Part shown: one piece after another, positions 36,749 through 45,067 of the stretch
Layout: each line of letters begins with the position of its first letter
Position numbering within the stretch: the first letter of the stretch is position 1
NCBI RefSeq assembly: GCF_001522865.1
Contig: NZ_LOWB01000070.1
Span: 62,001 to 126,000, forward strand
Reading direction: 5' to 3'
Origin: Burkholderia sp. TSV86
Lineage (GTDB): Bacteria > Pseudomonadota > Gammaproteobacteria > Burkholderiales > Burkholderiaceae
Length of the DNA: 64,000 bases
The notes under the pieces: generated by a model
What the model saw: only the letters and a program-made list of their open reading frames with translations
Database searches by the model: none
What the model was told of the DNA's origin: nothing
Program-made: the position numbers and the translations under genes

Positions 36749-37784
36749 GCTTACCGTCGATAATCTCCATCTCAGCTACGGCACGAACGCGATTCTCAAC
36801 GGCGTGTCGTTCGAACTGAAGGCGGGCGAGGTGGTGTGCCTGCTCGGCGCGTCCGGCAGCGGCAAAACCACGCTGCTGCGCGCGGTCGCGGGCCTCGAAC
36901 AACCGTCCGGCGGGCGCATTCAACTCGACGAGCAGGTTTTCTTCGACGGCGCGCGGCGCATCGATCTGCCCGTCGAGCAGCGCTCGCTCGGGCTCGTATT
37001 CCAGTCGTATGCGCTGTGGCCGCATCGCACCGTCGCCGACAACGTCGGCTACGGGCTGAAGCTGCGCCGCGTCGCGCCCGCCGAACAGCAGCGCCGCGTG
37101 CGCGGCGCGCTCGAGCAACTCGGCCTCGGCCACCTCGCCGAGCGCTTCCCTCACCAGCTCTCCGGCGGTCAGCAGCAGCGCGTCGCGATCGCGCGCGCGC
37201 TCGTCTACAACCCGCCCGTGATCCTGCTCGACGAGCCGCTGTCGAATCTCGACGCGAAGCTGCGCGAATTGATCGTGTCGCTTGGGCTTTCAGCGCTGTG
37301 CGTGACGCACGACCAGACAGAGGCGATGGCGATGTCCGACCGCATCCTGCTGCTGCGCAACGGCCGCATCGAGCAGGAAGGCACGCCCGCCGAACTGTAC
37401 GGCGCGCCGCGCTCACTCTATGCGGCCGAGTTCATGGGCAGCAACAACCGGATCGACGCACAGGTCGCGGCCGTCGACGGCGATTGCGTGACGCTCGCCG
37501 GCGACGGCTGGCAGTTGCGCGCGCGCGCGCGCGATACGTTCGCGCCGGGCCAGCACGCGCAGGCGGTGATCCGCCTGGAGCGCGTGCAGCTTGCCGACGG
37601 CCCCGGCGCGAACCGGTTGCAGGCTGAGCTTGTCACGTCGATGTATCTCGGCGATCGCTGGGAATACCTGTTCCATTGCGGCGGCTTGCGGCTGCGCGCA
37701 TTCGGCACTGGGCCGCGCGCGGCCGGCAAGCACTGGCTGGAGTTTCCGACCAACGACTGCTGGGCGTTCGCGAAAGCGGGCTGA
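36741..37784 (+). CDS. ABC transporter ATP-binding protein (FbpC/AfuC type)
   Basis: A 347-residue ATPase. Walker A GASGSGKTT (about 38-46), Q-loop (LVFQSYALWPHRTV), signature LSGGQQQR, Walker B VILLDEPLSNLD and switch His in CVTHDQTEAMAMSD are all intact. The C-terminal ~110 residues form a TOBE regulatory domain as in FbpC/PotA-type subunits. It follows the permease with an 8-bp overlap and is the last importer gene before the porin. Confidence 0.94.
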   Translation: MDKLTVDNLHLSYGTNAILNGVSFELKAGEVVCLLGASGSGKTTLLRAVAGLEQPSGGRIQLDEQVFFDGARRIDLPVEQRSLGLVFQSYALWPHRTVADNVGYGLKLRRVAPAEQQRRVRGALEQLGLGHLAERFPHQLSGGQQQRVAIARALVYNPPVILLDEPLSNLDAKLRELIVSLGLSALCVTHDQTEAMAMSDRILLLRNGRIEQEGTPAELYGAPRSLYAAEFMGSNNRIDAQVAAVDGDCVTLAGDGWQLRARARDTFAPGQHAQAVIRLERVQLADGPGANRLQAELVTSMYLGDRWEYLFHCGGLRLRAFGTGPRAAGKHWLEFPTNDCWAFAKAG

Positions 37785-37817
37785 GCGTTGCGCAGCGGCG
37801 CGCCGGCCGATCCGGCA

Positions 37818-37845
37818 GCCGCGCATGCGGCGTGCCATGCGCGGC
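37818..37845. repeat. Hairpin between the ABC ATPase gene and the porin gene
   Basis: GCCGCGCATG (37818-37827) pairs with CATGCGCGGC (37836-37845) around an 8-nt loop. No U-run follows. It may partially terminate or set the 5' end of the porin message, giving the porin a different expression level. Confidence 0.45.
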
Positions 37846-37913
37846 GGCGCACCCGCGCAGCGGCGCGCGCCGCGCCGATTTTCCCCAACCATAAGAAATT
37901 GGAGACACCGTCA

Positions 37914-38999
37914 ATGAAGTCATTCGCGAAACGCGCGCTGCGCACCGCGGCAGCCGGCGGCTCGGCCGCCGCGCTCGCGGCCGCCCCCACCGCCCATGCG
38001 CAATCGTCGGTCACGATCTACGGGATCATGGATGCCGGCGTCGAATATACGAACCACGCGGCGCCGGACGGCGGCAACGCATTAAGGCTCAAGTCCGGCA
38101 ACAAGAACACGTCGCGCTGGGGATTGCGCGGCGTCGAGGATCTCGGCGGCGGGCTCAAGGCGATCTTCCGCCTCGAAAGCGGCATCGACCTGGCGAACGG
38201 CGGATTCGACGACGGTCCCGATTCTATCTTCGCGCGCCGCGCGACGATCGGGCTGAAAGGCAAATGGGGAGAACTGACGCTCGGGCGGACGTTCACCGTC
38301 ACCTACGACTACATGCTGCCGTTCGACCCGATGGGCTACGCGCAAAATTATTCGTGGGCGACGTCGTCGATGGCCACCGGCGCACGCAAGGATGGCATGC
38401 TCACGCGCTCGTCCAACGCGGTGCGTTATGACGGCGATTTCAGCGGCGTCAAGTTCGGCGCGATGTACGGTTTCGGCAATGTGCCGGGCAGCTTGAAGAC
38501 CAGCTCGACATACGATTTCGCGCTCGGCTACGCAGCCGGGCCGTTTGCCGCGGCGGTCACGTTCGACCGGCAAAACGGCGCGGCCGACAGCGTGACGCCC
38601 GCCGATCCGGTTAACTACACGCAGAGCATTCATGCGGGCCTGTCCTACGACTTCGGCGCGTTGAAGACGATGGCGGGCTACCGCCATTACCGGCGCACGT
38701 TCCATGCGGCGGCCAAGCAGTTGAGCGATATGTATTGGATCGGCGGCTCGTATCAGCTCACGCCGGCGTTTTCGTTGGTCGCCGCGGTGTATCACCAGAA
38801 CATCAAGGGCGCCACCGATGCCGACCCGACACTCGTTTCGATGCGTGCGCAATATGCGCTGTCCAAGCGCACGGTGTTATACGCGGCGGGCGGTTTCGCG
38901 ATCGCCAAGCATGGCAGCAAGGTCGGCGTATCGCGCGACGTCGCCGGGTACGGCAATACGCAAGTCGGCGTGACCGCGGGCATTCAGCAACGGTTTTAA
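37914..38999 (+). CDS. Gram-negative trimeric porin (Porin_4 / OmpC-like)
   Basis: A 361-residue outer-membrane porin. GGAG precedes ATG 37914; the signal peptide ends AHAQ (about 30). The mature start QSSVTIYGIMDAGVEYTNHA and the loop-3 region with LESGIDLANGGFDDG...FARRATIGLKGKWGELTLGRTFTV are the hallmark of beta-proteobacterial 16-strand porins. It ends in a terminal Phe (QQRF), the Bam recognition signal. Lying 130 bp after the ABC importer and next to the TctDE-like system, it probably lets the importer's substrate through the outer membrane. Confidence 0.93.
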   Translation: MKSFAKRALRTAAAGGSAAALAAAPTAHAQSSVTIYGIMDAGVEYTNHAAPDGGNALRLKSGNKNTSRWGLRGVEDLGGGLKAIFRLESGIDLANGGFDDGPDSIFARRATIGLKGKWGELTLGRTFTVTYDYMLPFDPMGYAQNYSWATSSMATGARKDGMLTRSSNAVRYDGDFSGVKFGAMYGFGNVPGSLKTSSTYDFALGYAAGPFAAAVTFDRQNGAADSVTPADPVNYTQSIHAGLSYDFGALKTMAGYRHYRRTFHAAAKQLSDMYWIGGSYQLTPAFSLVAAVYHQNIKGATDADPTLVSMRAQYALSKRTVLYAAGGFAIAKHGSKVGVSRDVAGYGNTQVGVTAGIQQRF

Positions 39000-39162
39000 C
39001 AGTGGCCGGCGCACGCGACCTCTCGAGGTTCTGCCGTCGAGCGCCGCCAGCCGCGCGCATCACTTTCGCGCGTATTCGGGCCTGTATTCAGAGCGTGTTC
39101 AGGGCATATCGATCAGCCGCGAACGAACTGCATGCCGCGTCAATTCGGGCAGCCGAAACGGC

Positions 39163-39189
39163 GCGGGCCCGGCAATTCGCCGGGCCCGC
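39163..39189 (-). terminator. GC-rich hairpin after the entericidin-like gene
   Basis: GCGGGCCCGGC (39163-39173) and GCCGGGCCCGC (39179-39189) form an 11-bp perfect stem with a 5-nt loop, 48 bp downstream of the small lipoprotein gene. Only a short T-rich stretch follows on the minus strand. Confidence 0.5.
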
Positions 39190-39237
39190 CCTGCATCGCA
39201 TGCGTAGGCTCGTCGAGCCGGCTGCTTGCTTTACCGC

Positions 39238-39372
39238 TTACTTGGCCTTTTCGGCCGTGTTCGAGATGGCTTGGCCACCCTTCGAAATGTCCTGGCCGAC
39301 GCCCGCGATCGTATTGCAACCAGCCAACGCGGCAGTGAAGATCAACAGTGCTGCGGCGATCACACGGTTCAT
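39238..39372 (-). CDS. Entericidin-family small lipoprotein (44 aa)
   Basis: A 44-residue lipoprotein. The signal peptide MNRVIAAALLIFTAALAGC ends in a lipobox (LAGC, Cys19), followed by NTIAGVGQDISKGGQAISNTAEKAK, the typical short amphipathic tail of entericidin A/B proteins. GGAG lies upstream of the ATG. These lipoproteins are stress-regulated and associated with membrane integrity or lysis in stationary phase. It is followed by a strong GC hairpin. Confidence 0.88.
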   Translation of the reverse strand: MNRVIAAALLIFTAALAGCNTIAGVGQDISKGGQAISNTAEKAK

Positions 39373-39601
39373 TCGTTTTCTCCTGATCAATGCGGTCGCG
39401 TCGACGAGCGCCCGTTAGTAGCGAAACTCACCCGCGCATGGGCGCGCGGGGGCGGGGTCAGATTATACGGATGCACCGGCTGTTCGAGACACTGCAATTG
39501 TTAAACGTCGTGCGGTGCGGGCAGTGCTGAATGCCGCCGCGCGGCAGTGGCTCAGGGGACTTAACGGAAGCGCGCAGCGGGATGGCGGGCCGCTCCAGCG
39601 G

Positions 39602-39633
39602 CCTGTTCGCCTGTTCGCCTGTTCGCCCGTTCG
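39602..39633. repeat. 8-bp tandem repeat, four copies
   Basis: CCTGTTCG repeats three times exactly and a fourth time as CCCGTTCG. A simple-sequence tract of this kind is a likely VNTR. It is intergenic, about 150 bp upstream of the HTH-ATCase promoter. Confidence 0.85.
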
Positions 39634-39757
39634 CCGGCAGTATCGGTTCCGAAGCGCCGCCAGTCCCGCTCAAAGCTACCGGCCGGGGGCGGATCACGCT
39701 CAAATCAGTTCGCCGCATTCCAGCCGTCGCGGCATGCAGTCTCGCCCGCATTTTTAC

Positions 39758-39785
39758 TTGACTTCAATCGCCACCCGCATATTAT
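39758..39785 (+). promoter_or_regulatory. Sigma-70-type promoter of the HTH-ATCase gene
   Basis: TTGACT (39758-39763), 16-bp spacer, TATTAT (39780-39785): each hexamer matches five of six consensus bases. Transcription would start near 39792, giving a leader of about 30 nt. The -10 is overlapped by a palindrome. Confidence 0.65.
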
Positions 39786-39799
39786 ACGCATCGCGTATA
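39783..39799. promoter_or_regulatory. Palindromic operator in the HTH-ATCase promoter
   Basis: TATACGC-ATC-GCGTATA is a perfect 7-3-7 inverted repeat overlapping the -10 and predicted start site. The same half-sites recur as ATATACGC-AAA-GCGTATAT at 40029-40047 inside the gene, so it is a specific site and not chance. Confidence 0.7.
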
Positions 39800-39822
39800 T
39801 TTTCACCTGCCTCCACCGACCG

Positions 39823-41118
39823 ATGACTATCCCTCAACAAGCGTTTCTGCGCGACGCGATGCGCCGTCTCAACATGACCCGCGATGCGTTCGCCCACCGC
39901 ATCGGCGTCAGCCGCCGCGCGCTCGACACCTGGCTGCTGCCCGATGACTCGCAGGAATCGCGCGGCATGCCCGAGATCGTCGAACGCTTCGTGTCGGAGA
40001 TCGTCGCCGGGCCATTACCTGCCGCAGGATATACGCAAAGCGTATATTCCCGGCAGCCGCTTACGAATCAGATCCTGCACGAAGGCAAGCCCCAGTTGCT
40101 GTCGGTCGATCAGTTCTCGCGCGATTCGGTCGAGGCCCTGTTCCGCGTGGCCGACGTGATGCAGCCGATCGCCCGCCGCCGCAAGATTTCGCGCGTACTC
40201 GAAGGCGCGGTGCTCGGCAATCTGTTCTTCGAAGCCAGCACGCGCACCCGCGTGTCATTCGGCGCGGCGTTCTGCCGGCTCGGCGGCTCGGTGTGCGATA
40301 CGACGGGCTTCACGTTCTCGTCGATGGCCAAGGGCGAATCGATCTACGATACGAGCCGCGTGATGGCGGGCTACGTCGACGCGCTGGTGATCCGCCACCC
40401 CGAGCAAGGCTCGGTCGCCGAATTCGCCCGCGCGACGAACCTGCCCGTGATCAACGGCGGCGACGGCCCCGGCGAGCATCCGAGCCAGGCGCTGCTCGAT
40501 CTGTACACGATTCAGCGCGAATTCTCGCGGCTCGGCAAGATTGTTGACGGCGCGCATATCGCGCTGGTCGGCGACCTCAAGTACGGCCGCACGGTCCATT
40601 CGCTCGTGAAACTGCTCGCGCTCTACCGCGGGCTGAAATTCACGCTCGTTTCGCCGCCGACACTGGAAATGCCCGCACACATCGTCGAGCAGATCGCGAA
40701 AAACGGCCATGTGATCGAGCAGACGCACGATCTCGCGCACGGGTTGAAAGGCGCGGATGTTGTCTATGCGACACGAATCCAGAAGGAGCGCTTCACCGAC
40801 GAGTCGTTCGAGGGCTACACGCCGGATTTCCAGATCAATCAGGCGCTCGTCGACGCAACCTGTGGCCGCGATACGCTGATCATGCACCCGCTGCCGCGCG
40901 ACAGCCGTCCAGGCGCCAACGACCTGTCGACCGACTTGAACCGCGACTCGCGCCTCGCAATCTTCCGGCAGACCGACAATGGGATTCCGGTGCGGATGGC
41001 GATTTTCGCGGTGCTGCTCGGCGTCGAGCATCTGGTCCAGCACTCGATGCGCGACGCGGCTTGGCGCCCGCCGGCTTACCTGGGACCGGAAGACGCACCG
41101 TTTCACGGGATCGATTGA
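39823..41118 (+). CDS. pyrB: Aspartate carbamoyltransferase with N-terminal helix-turn-helix domain
   Basis: A 431-residue fusion. Residues about 6-40 (FLRDAMRRLNMTRDAFAHRIGVSRRALDTWLLP) read as an XRE/Cro-type HTH; a linker (about 62-80) follows. Residues 85-425 are an ATCase catalytic chain: carbamoyl-phosphate site S139-T-R-T-R, the 80s-loop equivalent SSMAKGESIYDT, H219-P-S-Q, GDLKYGRTVHSL, TRIQKERF and H355-P-L-P-R. All active-site motifs are present, so catalysis of carbamoyl-aspartate formation is expected. No pyrI or pyrC is adjacent. Promoter and linker carry matching palindromes, suggesting autoregulation by the HTH. Classic catalytic chains are about 310 residues, so about 75 are extra here. 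Confidence 0.88.
   Translation: MTIPQQAFLRDAMRRLNMTRDAFAHRIGVSRRALDTWLLPDDSQESRGMPEIVERFVSEIVAGPLPAAGYTQSVYSRQPLTNQILHEGKPQLLSVDQFSRDSVEALFRVADVMQPIARRRKISRVLEGAVLGNLFFEASTRTRVSFGAAFCRLGGSVCDTTGFTFSSMAKGESIYDTSRVMAGYVDALVIRHPEQGSVAEFARATNLPVINGGDGPGEHPSQALLDLYTIQREFSRLGKIVDGAHIALVGDLKYGRTVHSLVKLLALYRGLKFTLVSPPTLEMPAHIVEQIAKNGHVIEQTHDLAHGLKGADVVYATRIQKERFTDESFEGYTPDFQINQALVDATCGRDTLIMHPLPRDSRPGANDLSTDLNRDSRLAIFRQTDNGIPVRMAIFAVLLGVEHLVQHSMRDAAWRPPAYLGPEDAPFHGID
40029..40047. promoter_or_regulatory. Second palindrome, inside the HTH-ATCase gene at the domain junction
   Basis: ATATACGC-AAA-GCGTATAT, a perfect 8-3-8 repeat in codons about 69-75, encodes part of the linker between HTH and ATCase domains. 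It shares TATACGC-N3-GCGTATA with the promoter operator 246 bp upstream, the arrangement of a primary and an auxiliary operator. Confidence 0.65.
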
Positions 41119-41178
41119 ACCGGCGGCGACGCACCCCGCGTCTCGCCCCCCCGCCCGCATCTTTCAACAAACATGAAC

Positions 41179-41197
41179 GATAACGCTTCTCATTTAT
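41179..41197 (+). promoter_or_regulatory. Probable Fur box upstream of the siderophore receptor gene
   Basis: GATAACGCTTCTCATTTAT matches about 12 of 19 positions of the Fur consensus. It lies 127 bp upstream of the receptor start in an AT-rich promoter region; iron repression is expected for this operon type. Confidence 0.5.
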
Positions 41198-41323
41198 AAA
41201 TTTATTTACTAAAATGTCGCCCGAAAACAATTTGTAATATTCGGACGCGAGCTGTCGAGCTATCCCGCAGGCTCTCATGGCGCCCTCGTCCGATCGAGTC
41301 TTATCTGGCAAGGATTACCATCG

Positions 41324-43570
41324 ATGAAGTCGCGCCCCGACGAGCTGAAGCTCGGAAAATTCACCACGCTGGTCGGCGTACTCGCCACCAGCCCGGCGTT
41401 CGCGCAGAACGCCTCGCCGAGCGCCGCGCCCGCCGGCCACGACAACGAGCTTGCACCGATCCAGATCAAGGGCGCCGCCGAGCATAGCTACAAGGCCGAT
41501 TTCGCGTCGTCCGCGAAATTCACCGCCCCGCTCGTCGACACGCCGAAATCGGTCACCGTGATTCCGCAGGCGCTGATCGAAAGCAGCGGCGCGTCCACCC
41601 TCACCGAAGCGTTGCGCACGGTGCCCGGCATCACGTTCGGCGCGGGCGAAGGCGGCAATCCGCTCGGCGACCGCCCGTTCCTGCGCGGCTACGACACGCA
41701 AGGCAGCCTGTTCGCCGACGGCATGCGCGACGTCGGCGCGACGACGCGCGAAATCTTCAACACCGAGCGCATCGAGATCACGAAAGGCTCGGACGGCGCC
41801 TACGGCGGGCGCGGCGGCGCGGGCGGCAGCATCAACCTGGTGACGAAGACGCCGCGCCTCGGCACGACGGCCGCCGCGAGCGCCGGGCTCGGCACCGACC
41901 GCTACCGCCGCTTCACCGCCGACGGCAACTGGCAGTTCGCCGAACACGCGGCATTCCGGCTCAACGTGATGAGCCACAACAACGACGTCGCCGGCCGCGA
42001 CTGGGTGAACAACGAACGCTGGGGCGTCGCGCCGTCGATCGCGTTCGGCCTCGGCACGCCCACGCGCGTCACCGCAAGCTACTATCACCTGTCGACCGAC
42101 GACCTGCCCGACAGCGGTATCCCGTACTTCTACACGACGTCGAACAAGCCGGCGAACGTCGATACGATCTATCCGGCGAACGTGAACCGGCACAATTTCT
42201 ACGGCCTCGTCGACCGCGATTTCCGCAAGACCACGTCCGACATCGGCACCGTGCGTATCGAGCACGACATCACGCCGTCGCTGACGGTGCGCAACACGAC
42301 GCGCTACACCAAATCGACGCAGGACTACATCTGGACCCAGCCGGACGACAGCCAAGGCAACGTGATCAACGGCCGCGTCTGGCGCCGCAACAACAATCGC
42401 GACAGTTCCGTCCATAGCATCGCGAACCAGACCGAACTGTTCGGCGAGTTCAAGACCGGACCGTTCAAGCACAACTTCACGACGGGCATCGAACTGTCGC
42501 GCGAATCGTCCGAGCGCGACGCGTACACGGTCGCGACCGGCAACGGCAAGAGCTGCGCAGCCGGAATCGGCGCGGCGTCCAGCTACAACTGCACGAGCCT
42601 GTGGTCACCGAGCCCGAGCGATCCGTGGGCCGGCTCGATCACGCGAAACAACGATCCGTCGTATGCGCGCACGGTAACGAAGTCGATCTACGGCTTCGAT
42701 ACGATCGAACTCAGCAAGCGCTGGCAGGTGAACGCCGGCGTGCGGATCGACGATTACTCGACCCGCTTCACCGACACCCGCGCGAACGGCTCGAAGACCT
42801 ACACGCGCGACGACACGCTCGTCAACTGGCAGTTGGGCGTCGTGTTCAAGCCCGCGCCGAACGGCAGCGTCTATGCGTCGTATGCGACGTCGTCGACGCC
42901 CGCGGGCGCGCTGCTCGGCGAAGGTGCCGAAACGCAGTCGCTCACGCCCGGCCGCGGCGGCGTCGGCGCGAACGCAGACCAACTCGCGCCCGAGAAAAAC
43001 CACAGCATCGAGCTGGGCACCAAGTGGAACGTGCTGGCCGACAAGCTGTCGCTGACGGCCGCGCTGTTCCAGATCGATACGACGAATGCGCGCGTCACGC
43101 TGCCGAACAACGAATACGCGATGGCCGGCAACAAACGCGTGCAAGGGCTCGAACTCGGCTTCGCGGGCCGGCTCACGCGCGCGTGGCAAGTGTTCGGCGG
43201 CTACACATACATGAAGAGCGTGTTGCGCGACAACGGCAAAAACTGGGCCGACAACGGCCATCAATTCCCGAACACGCCGAAGCATAGCTTCACTTTGTGG
43301 ACGAACTACGACGTGACGCCGAAATTCACGCTCGGCGGCGGCGCATTCTATATGTCGAAGGTGTTCGGCGATACCGCGAACCTGCGCGCCGTGCCGTCGT
43401 ACTGGCGCTTCGACGCGACGGCGCAGTACCGGATCAACAAGAAGCTCGATGTGCAGTTGAACGTGCAGAATCTGTTCAACCGCACGTACTACGATCAAGC
43501 GTATCCGGCGCACTATGCGTCGATCGCGCCAGGCCGCTCGGCGTTCGTCACGCTCAATGCGCGCTACTGA
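41324..43570 (+). CDS. fiu: TonB-dependent catecholate siderophore receptor, Fiu/PiuA type
   Basis: A 748-residue outer-membrane receptor. A signal-like region ends near AFAQ (about 29). The plug domain (about 50-170) contains TPKSVTVIPQALIESSGASTLTEALRTVPGITF and RIEITKGSDGAYGGRGGAGGSINLVTK. The rest is a 22-strand barrel ending with the C-terminal aromatic motif (LNARY). The N-terminal extension before the plug is short, so there is no FecA-like signalling domain. The following Sel1 and PiuC genes define the Fiu/PiuA iron-uptake operon. Fur control is likely. Confidence 0.93.
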   Translation: MKSRPDELKLGKFTTLVGVLATSPAFAQNASPSAAPAGHDNELAPIQIKGAAEHSYKADFASSAKFTAPLVDTPKSVTVIPQALIESSGASTLTEALRTVPGITFGAGEGGNPLGDRPFLRGYDTQGSLFADGMRDVGATTREIFNTERIEITKGSDGAYGGRGGAGGSINLVTKTPRLGTTAAASAGLGTDRYRRFTADGNWQFAEHAAFRLNVMSHNNDVAGRDWVNNERWGVAPSIAFGLGTPTRVTASYYHLSTDDLPDSGIPYFYTTSNKPANVDTIYPANVNRHNFYGLVDRDFRKTTSDIGTVRIEHDITPSLTVRNTTRYTKSTQDYIWTQPDDSQGNVINGRVWRRNNNRDSSVHSIANQTELFGEFKTGPFKHNFTTGIELSRESSERDAYTVATGNGKSCAAGIGAASSYNCTSLWSPSPSDPWAGSITRNNDPSYARTVTKSIYGFDTIELSKRWQVNAGVRIDDYSTRFTDTRANGSKTYTRDDTLVNWQLGVVFKPAPNGSVYASYATSSTPAGALLGEGAETQSLTPGRGGVGANADQLAPEKNHSIELGTKWNVLADKLSLTAALFQIDTTNARVTLPNNEYAMAGNKRVQGLELGFAGRLTRAWQVFGGYTYMKSVLRDNGKNWADNGHQFPNTPKHSFTLWTNYDVTPKFTLGGGAFYMSKVFGDTANLRAVPSYWRFDATAQYRINKKLDVQLNVQNLFNRTYYDQAYPAHYASIAPGRSAFVTLNARY

Positions 43571-43574
43571 CGCG

Positions 43575-44312
43575 ATGCAGACGGTATCGCTTGCCGCGCT
43601 TGCGTCGGCCACGCGCGAATCGCTCGCCGAGATCCTCGGCGGCCCGCCCGAGCGCGCCGCCGCATGGGTCGCGGCGGCGGCCGAAAACGGCATCGTCGAC
43701 GCACAGGCCGTGTACGGCCAATATCTGCTCGACGGCCGCGGCGTCGCGCGCGATCCCGCCGCCGCGCTCGAATGGTTCAAGCATGCGGCGCGCGCCGATC
43801 ATCCGATGGCAATGAACATGGTCGGACGCTGCTACGAGTTCGGCTGGGGGACGGCCGCGAGCGCGGCCGTCGCCGTGTATTGGTATCGCGAGGCCGCGCG
43901 TGCCGGGCTCGATTGGGGCATGTACAACTACGCGACGATGCTCGCCCTCGGCAATGGCATCGACGAAAACCGTGCCGCCGCGCTCGAATGGTTCGAGAAA
44001 GCAGCCGCGCTCGGCCACGCGAAATCGATCAACCTGATCGGCGGATTTTACGAGGACGGCTGGACCGTCGCCGCGAACCGCGACATCGCCTTCGATTACT
44101 ACCGGCGCGCCGCGCAGGCCGGCGATTTTCGCGGGCAGTTCAATTACGCGCGGCTGCTCGCCGAGCGCGGATGCATCGCGCAAGCGCTCGAATGGCTTGC
44201 GCGCGTACCGCGCACCGCCACGCCCGCGTTCATCGCGAAGATGCGCGCCTATCTGGCGGCTTCGCCAATCGATGCGTTTCGCGCCGCGGCAGCGCAGGAG
44301 TTCGCCGGATGA
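43575..44312 (+). CDS. Sel1-like repeat protein of the PiuA-PiuC operon
   Basis: A 245-residue solenoid with about five Sel1-type TPR repeats of 36 residues, such as [46 protein letters not shown] and its successors. No signal peptide, so cytoplasmic. Start at 43575 (5 bp after the receptor stop). It overlaps piuC by 4 bp. Tetratricopeptide proteins between fiu/piuA and piuC recur in proteobacterial iron operons; the role is unknown but coupling suggests partnership with PiuC. Confidence 0.88.
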   Translation: MQTVSLAALASATRESLAEILGGPPERAAAWVAAAAENGIVDAQAVYGQYLLDGRGVARDPAAALEWFKHAARADHPMAMNMVGRCYEFGWGTAASAAVAVYWYREAARAGLDWGMYNYATMLALGNGIDENRAAALEWFEKAAALGHAKSINLIGGFYEDGWTVAANRDIAFDYYRRAAQAGDFRGQFNYARLLAERGCIAQALEWLARVPRTATPAFIAKMRAYLAASPIDAFRAAAAQEFAG

Positions 44313-44992
44313 TGCTCAGAATTGCCGGCGTACTGACGAAAGACGAGGTCGCGCAATGCCGGGCCGTGCTGGACCGCGCGGACTGGACCGACGGCAACGC
44401 GACGTCCGGCGCGCAATCCGCGCTCGCCAAGCGCAATCTGCAATTGCCGGAAGATTCGGCCGCCGCGCGCGCGGTCGGCAACGCGATCCAGGACGCGCTC
44501 GCGCGCCATCCGCTGTTTTTCTCGGCCGCGCTGCCGCTCAAGGTATTTCCGCCGCTGTTCAACCGCTACGCAGGCGGCGACGCGTTCGGCACGCACGTCG
44601 ACAACGCGATCCGTCTGCTGCGCGGCACCGATTTTCGCGTGCGCAGCGATCTGTCCGCGACGCTCTTTCTCGAAGAGCCCAATGCATACGACGGCGGCGA
44701 GCTGTGCGTTGAGGACACGTTCGGCGTGCATCGCGCGAAGCTGCCGGCGGGCGATATGGTGCTGTATCCGGCGTCGAGCCTGCATCGCGTGACGCCGGTG
44801 ACGCGCGGCGTGCGGGTTGCGTCGTTTTTCTGGATTCAGAGCATGGTGCGCGACGATGCCGAGCGCACGCTGCTCTTCCAACTCGATACGCAGATCCAAC
44901 AGCTCACCGCGGAAAAAGGCGCGGACGACGCGGGCGTGATCGCGCTCACCGGGATTTACCACAACTTGCTGCGGCGCTGGGCGGATGCGTGA
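44309..44992 (+). CDS. piuC: Fe(II)/2-oxoglutarate-dependent dioxygenase PiuC (PKHD-type hydroxylase)
   Basis: A 227-residue PKHD-type dioxygenase. Iron ligands lie in THVDNAIR (HxD) and [13 protein letters not shown] (distal His with the 2-oxoglutarate-binding Arg), the double-stranded beta-helix arrangement. Length and order match PiuC/YbiX, always linked with Fiu/PiuA receptors. ATG 44309 overlaps the Sel1 gene stop (ATGATG leaves two adjacent starts, MM). Expected role: iron-starvation adaptation; substrate unknown. Confidence 0.93.
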   Translation: MMLRIAGVLTKDEVAQCRAVLDRADWTDGNATSGAQSALAKRNLQLPEDSAAARAVGNAIQDALARHPLFFSAALPLKVFPPLFNRYAGGDAFGTHVDNAIRLLRGTDFRVRSDLSATLFLEEPNAYDGGELCVEDTFGVHRAKLPAGDMVLYPASSLHRVTPVTRGVRVASFFWIQSMVRDDAERTLLFQLDTQIQQLTAEKGADDAGVIALTGIYHNLLRRWADA

Positions 44993-45067
44993 CGGCCGGG
45001 GGTGCACGACATGCCGGCTGCGGCCGGCCGCGCTTGCATCCTGCACAACCAGCGCGGCGCGGCGAAC

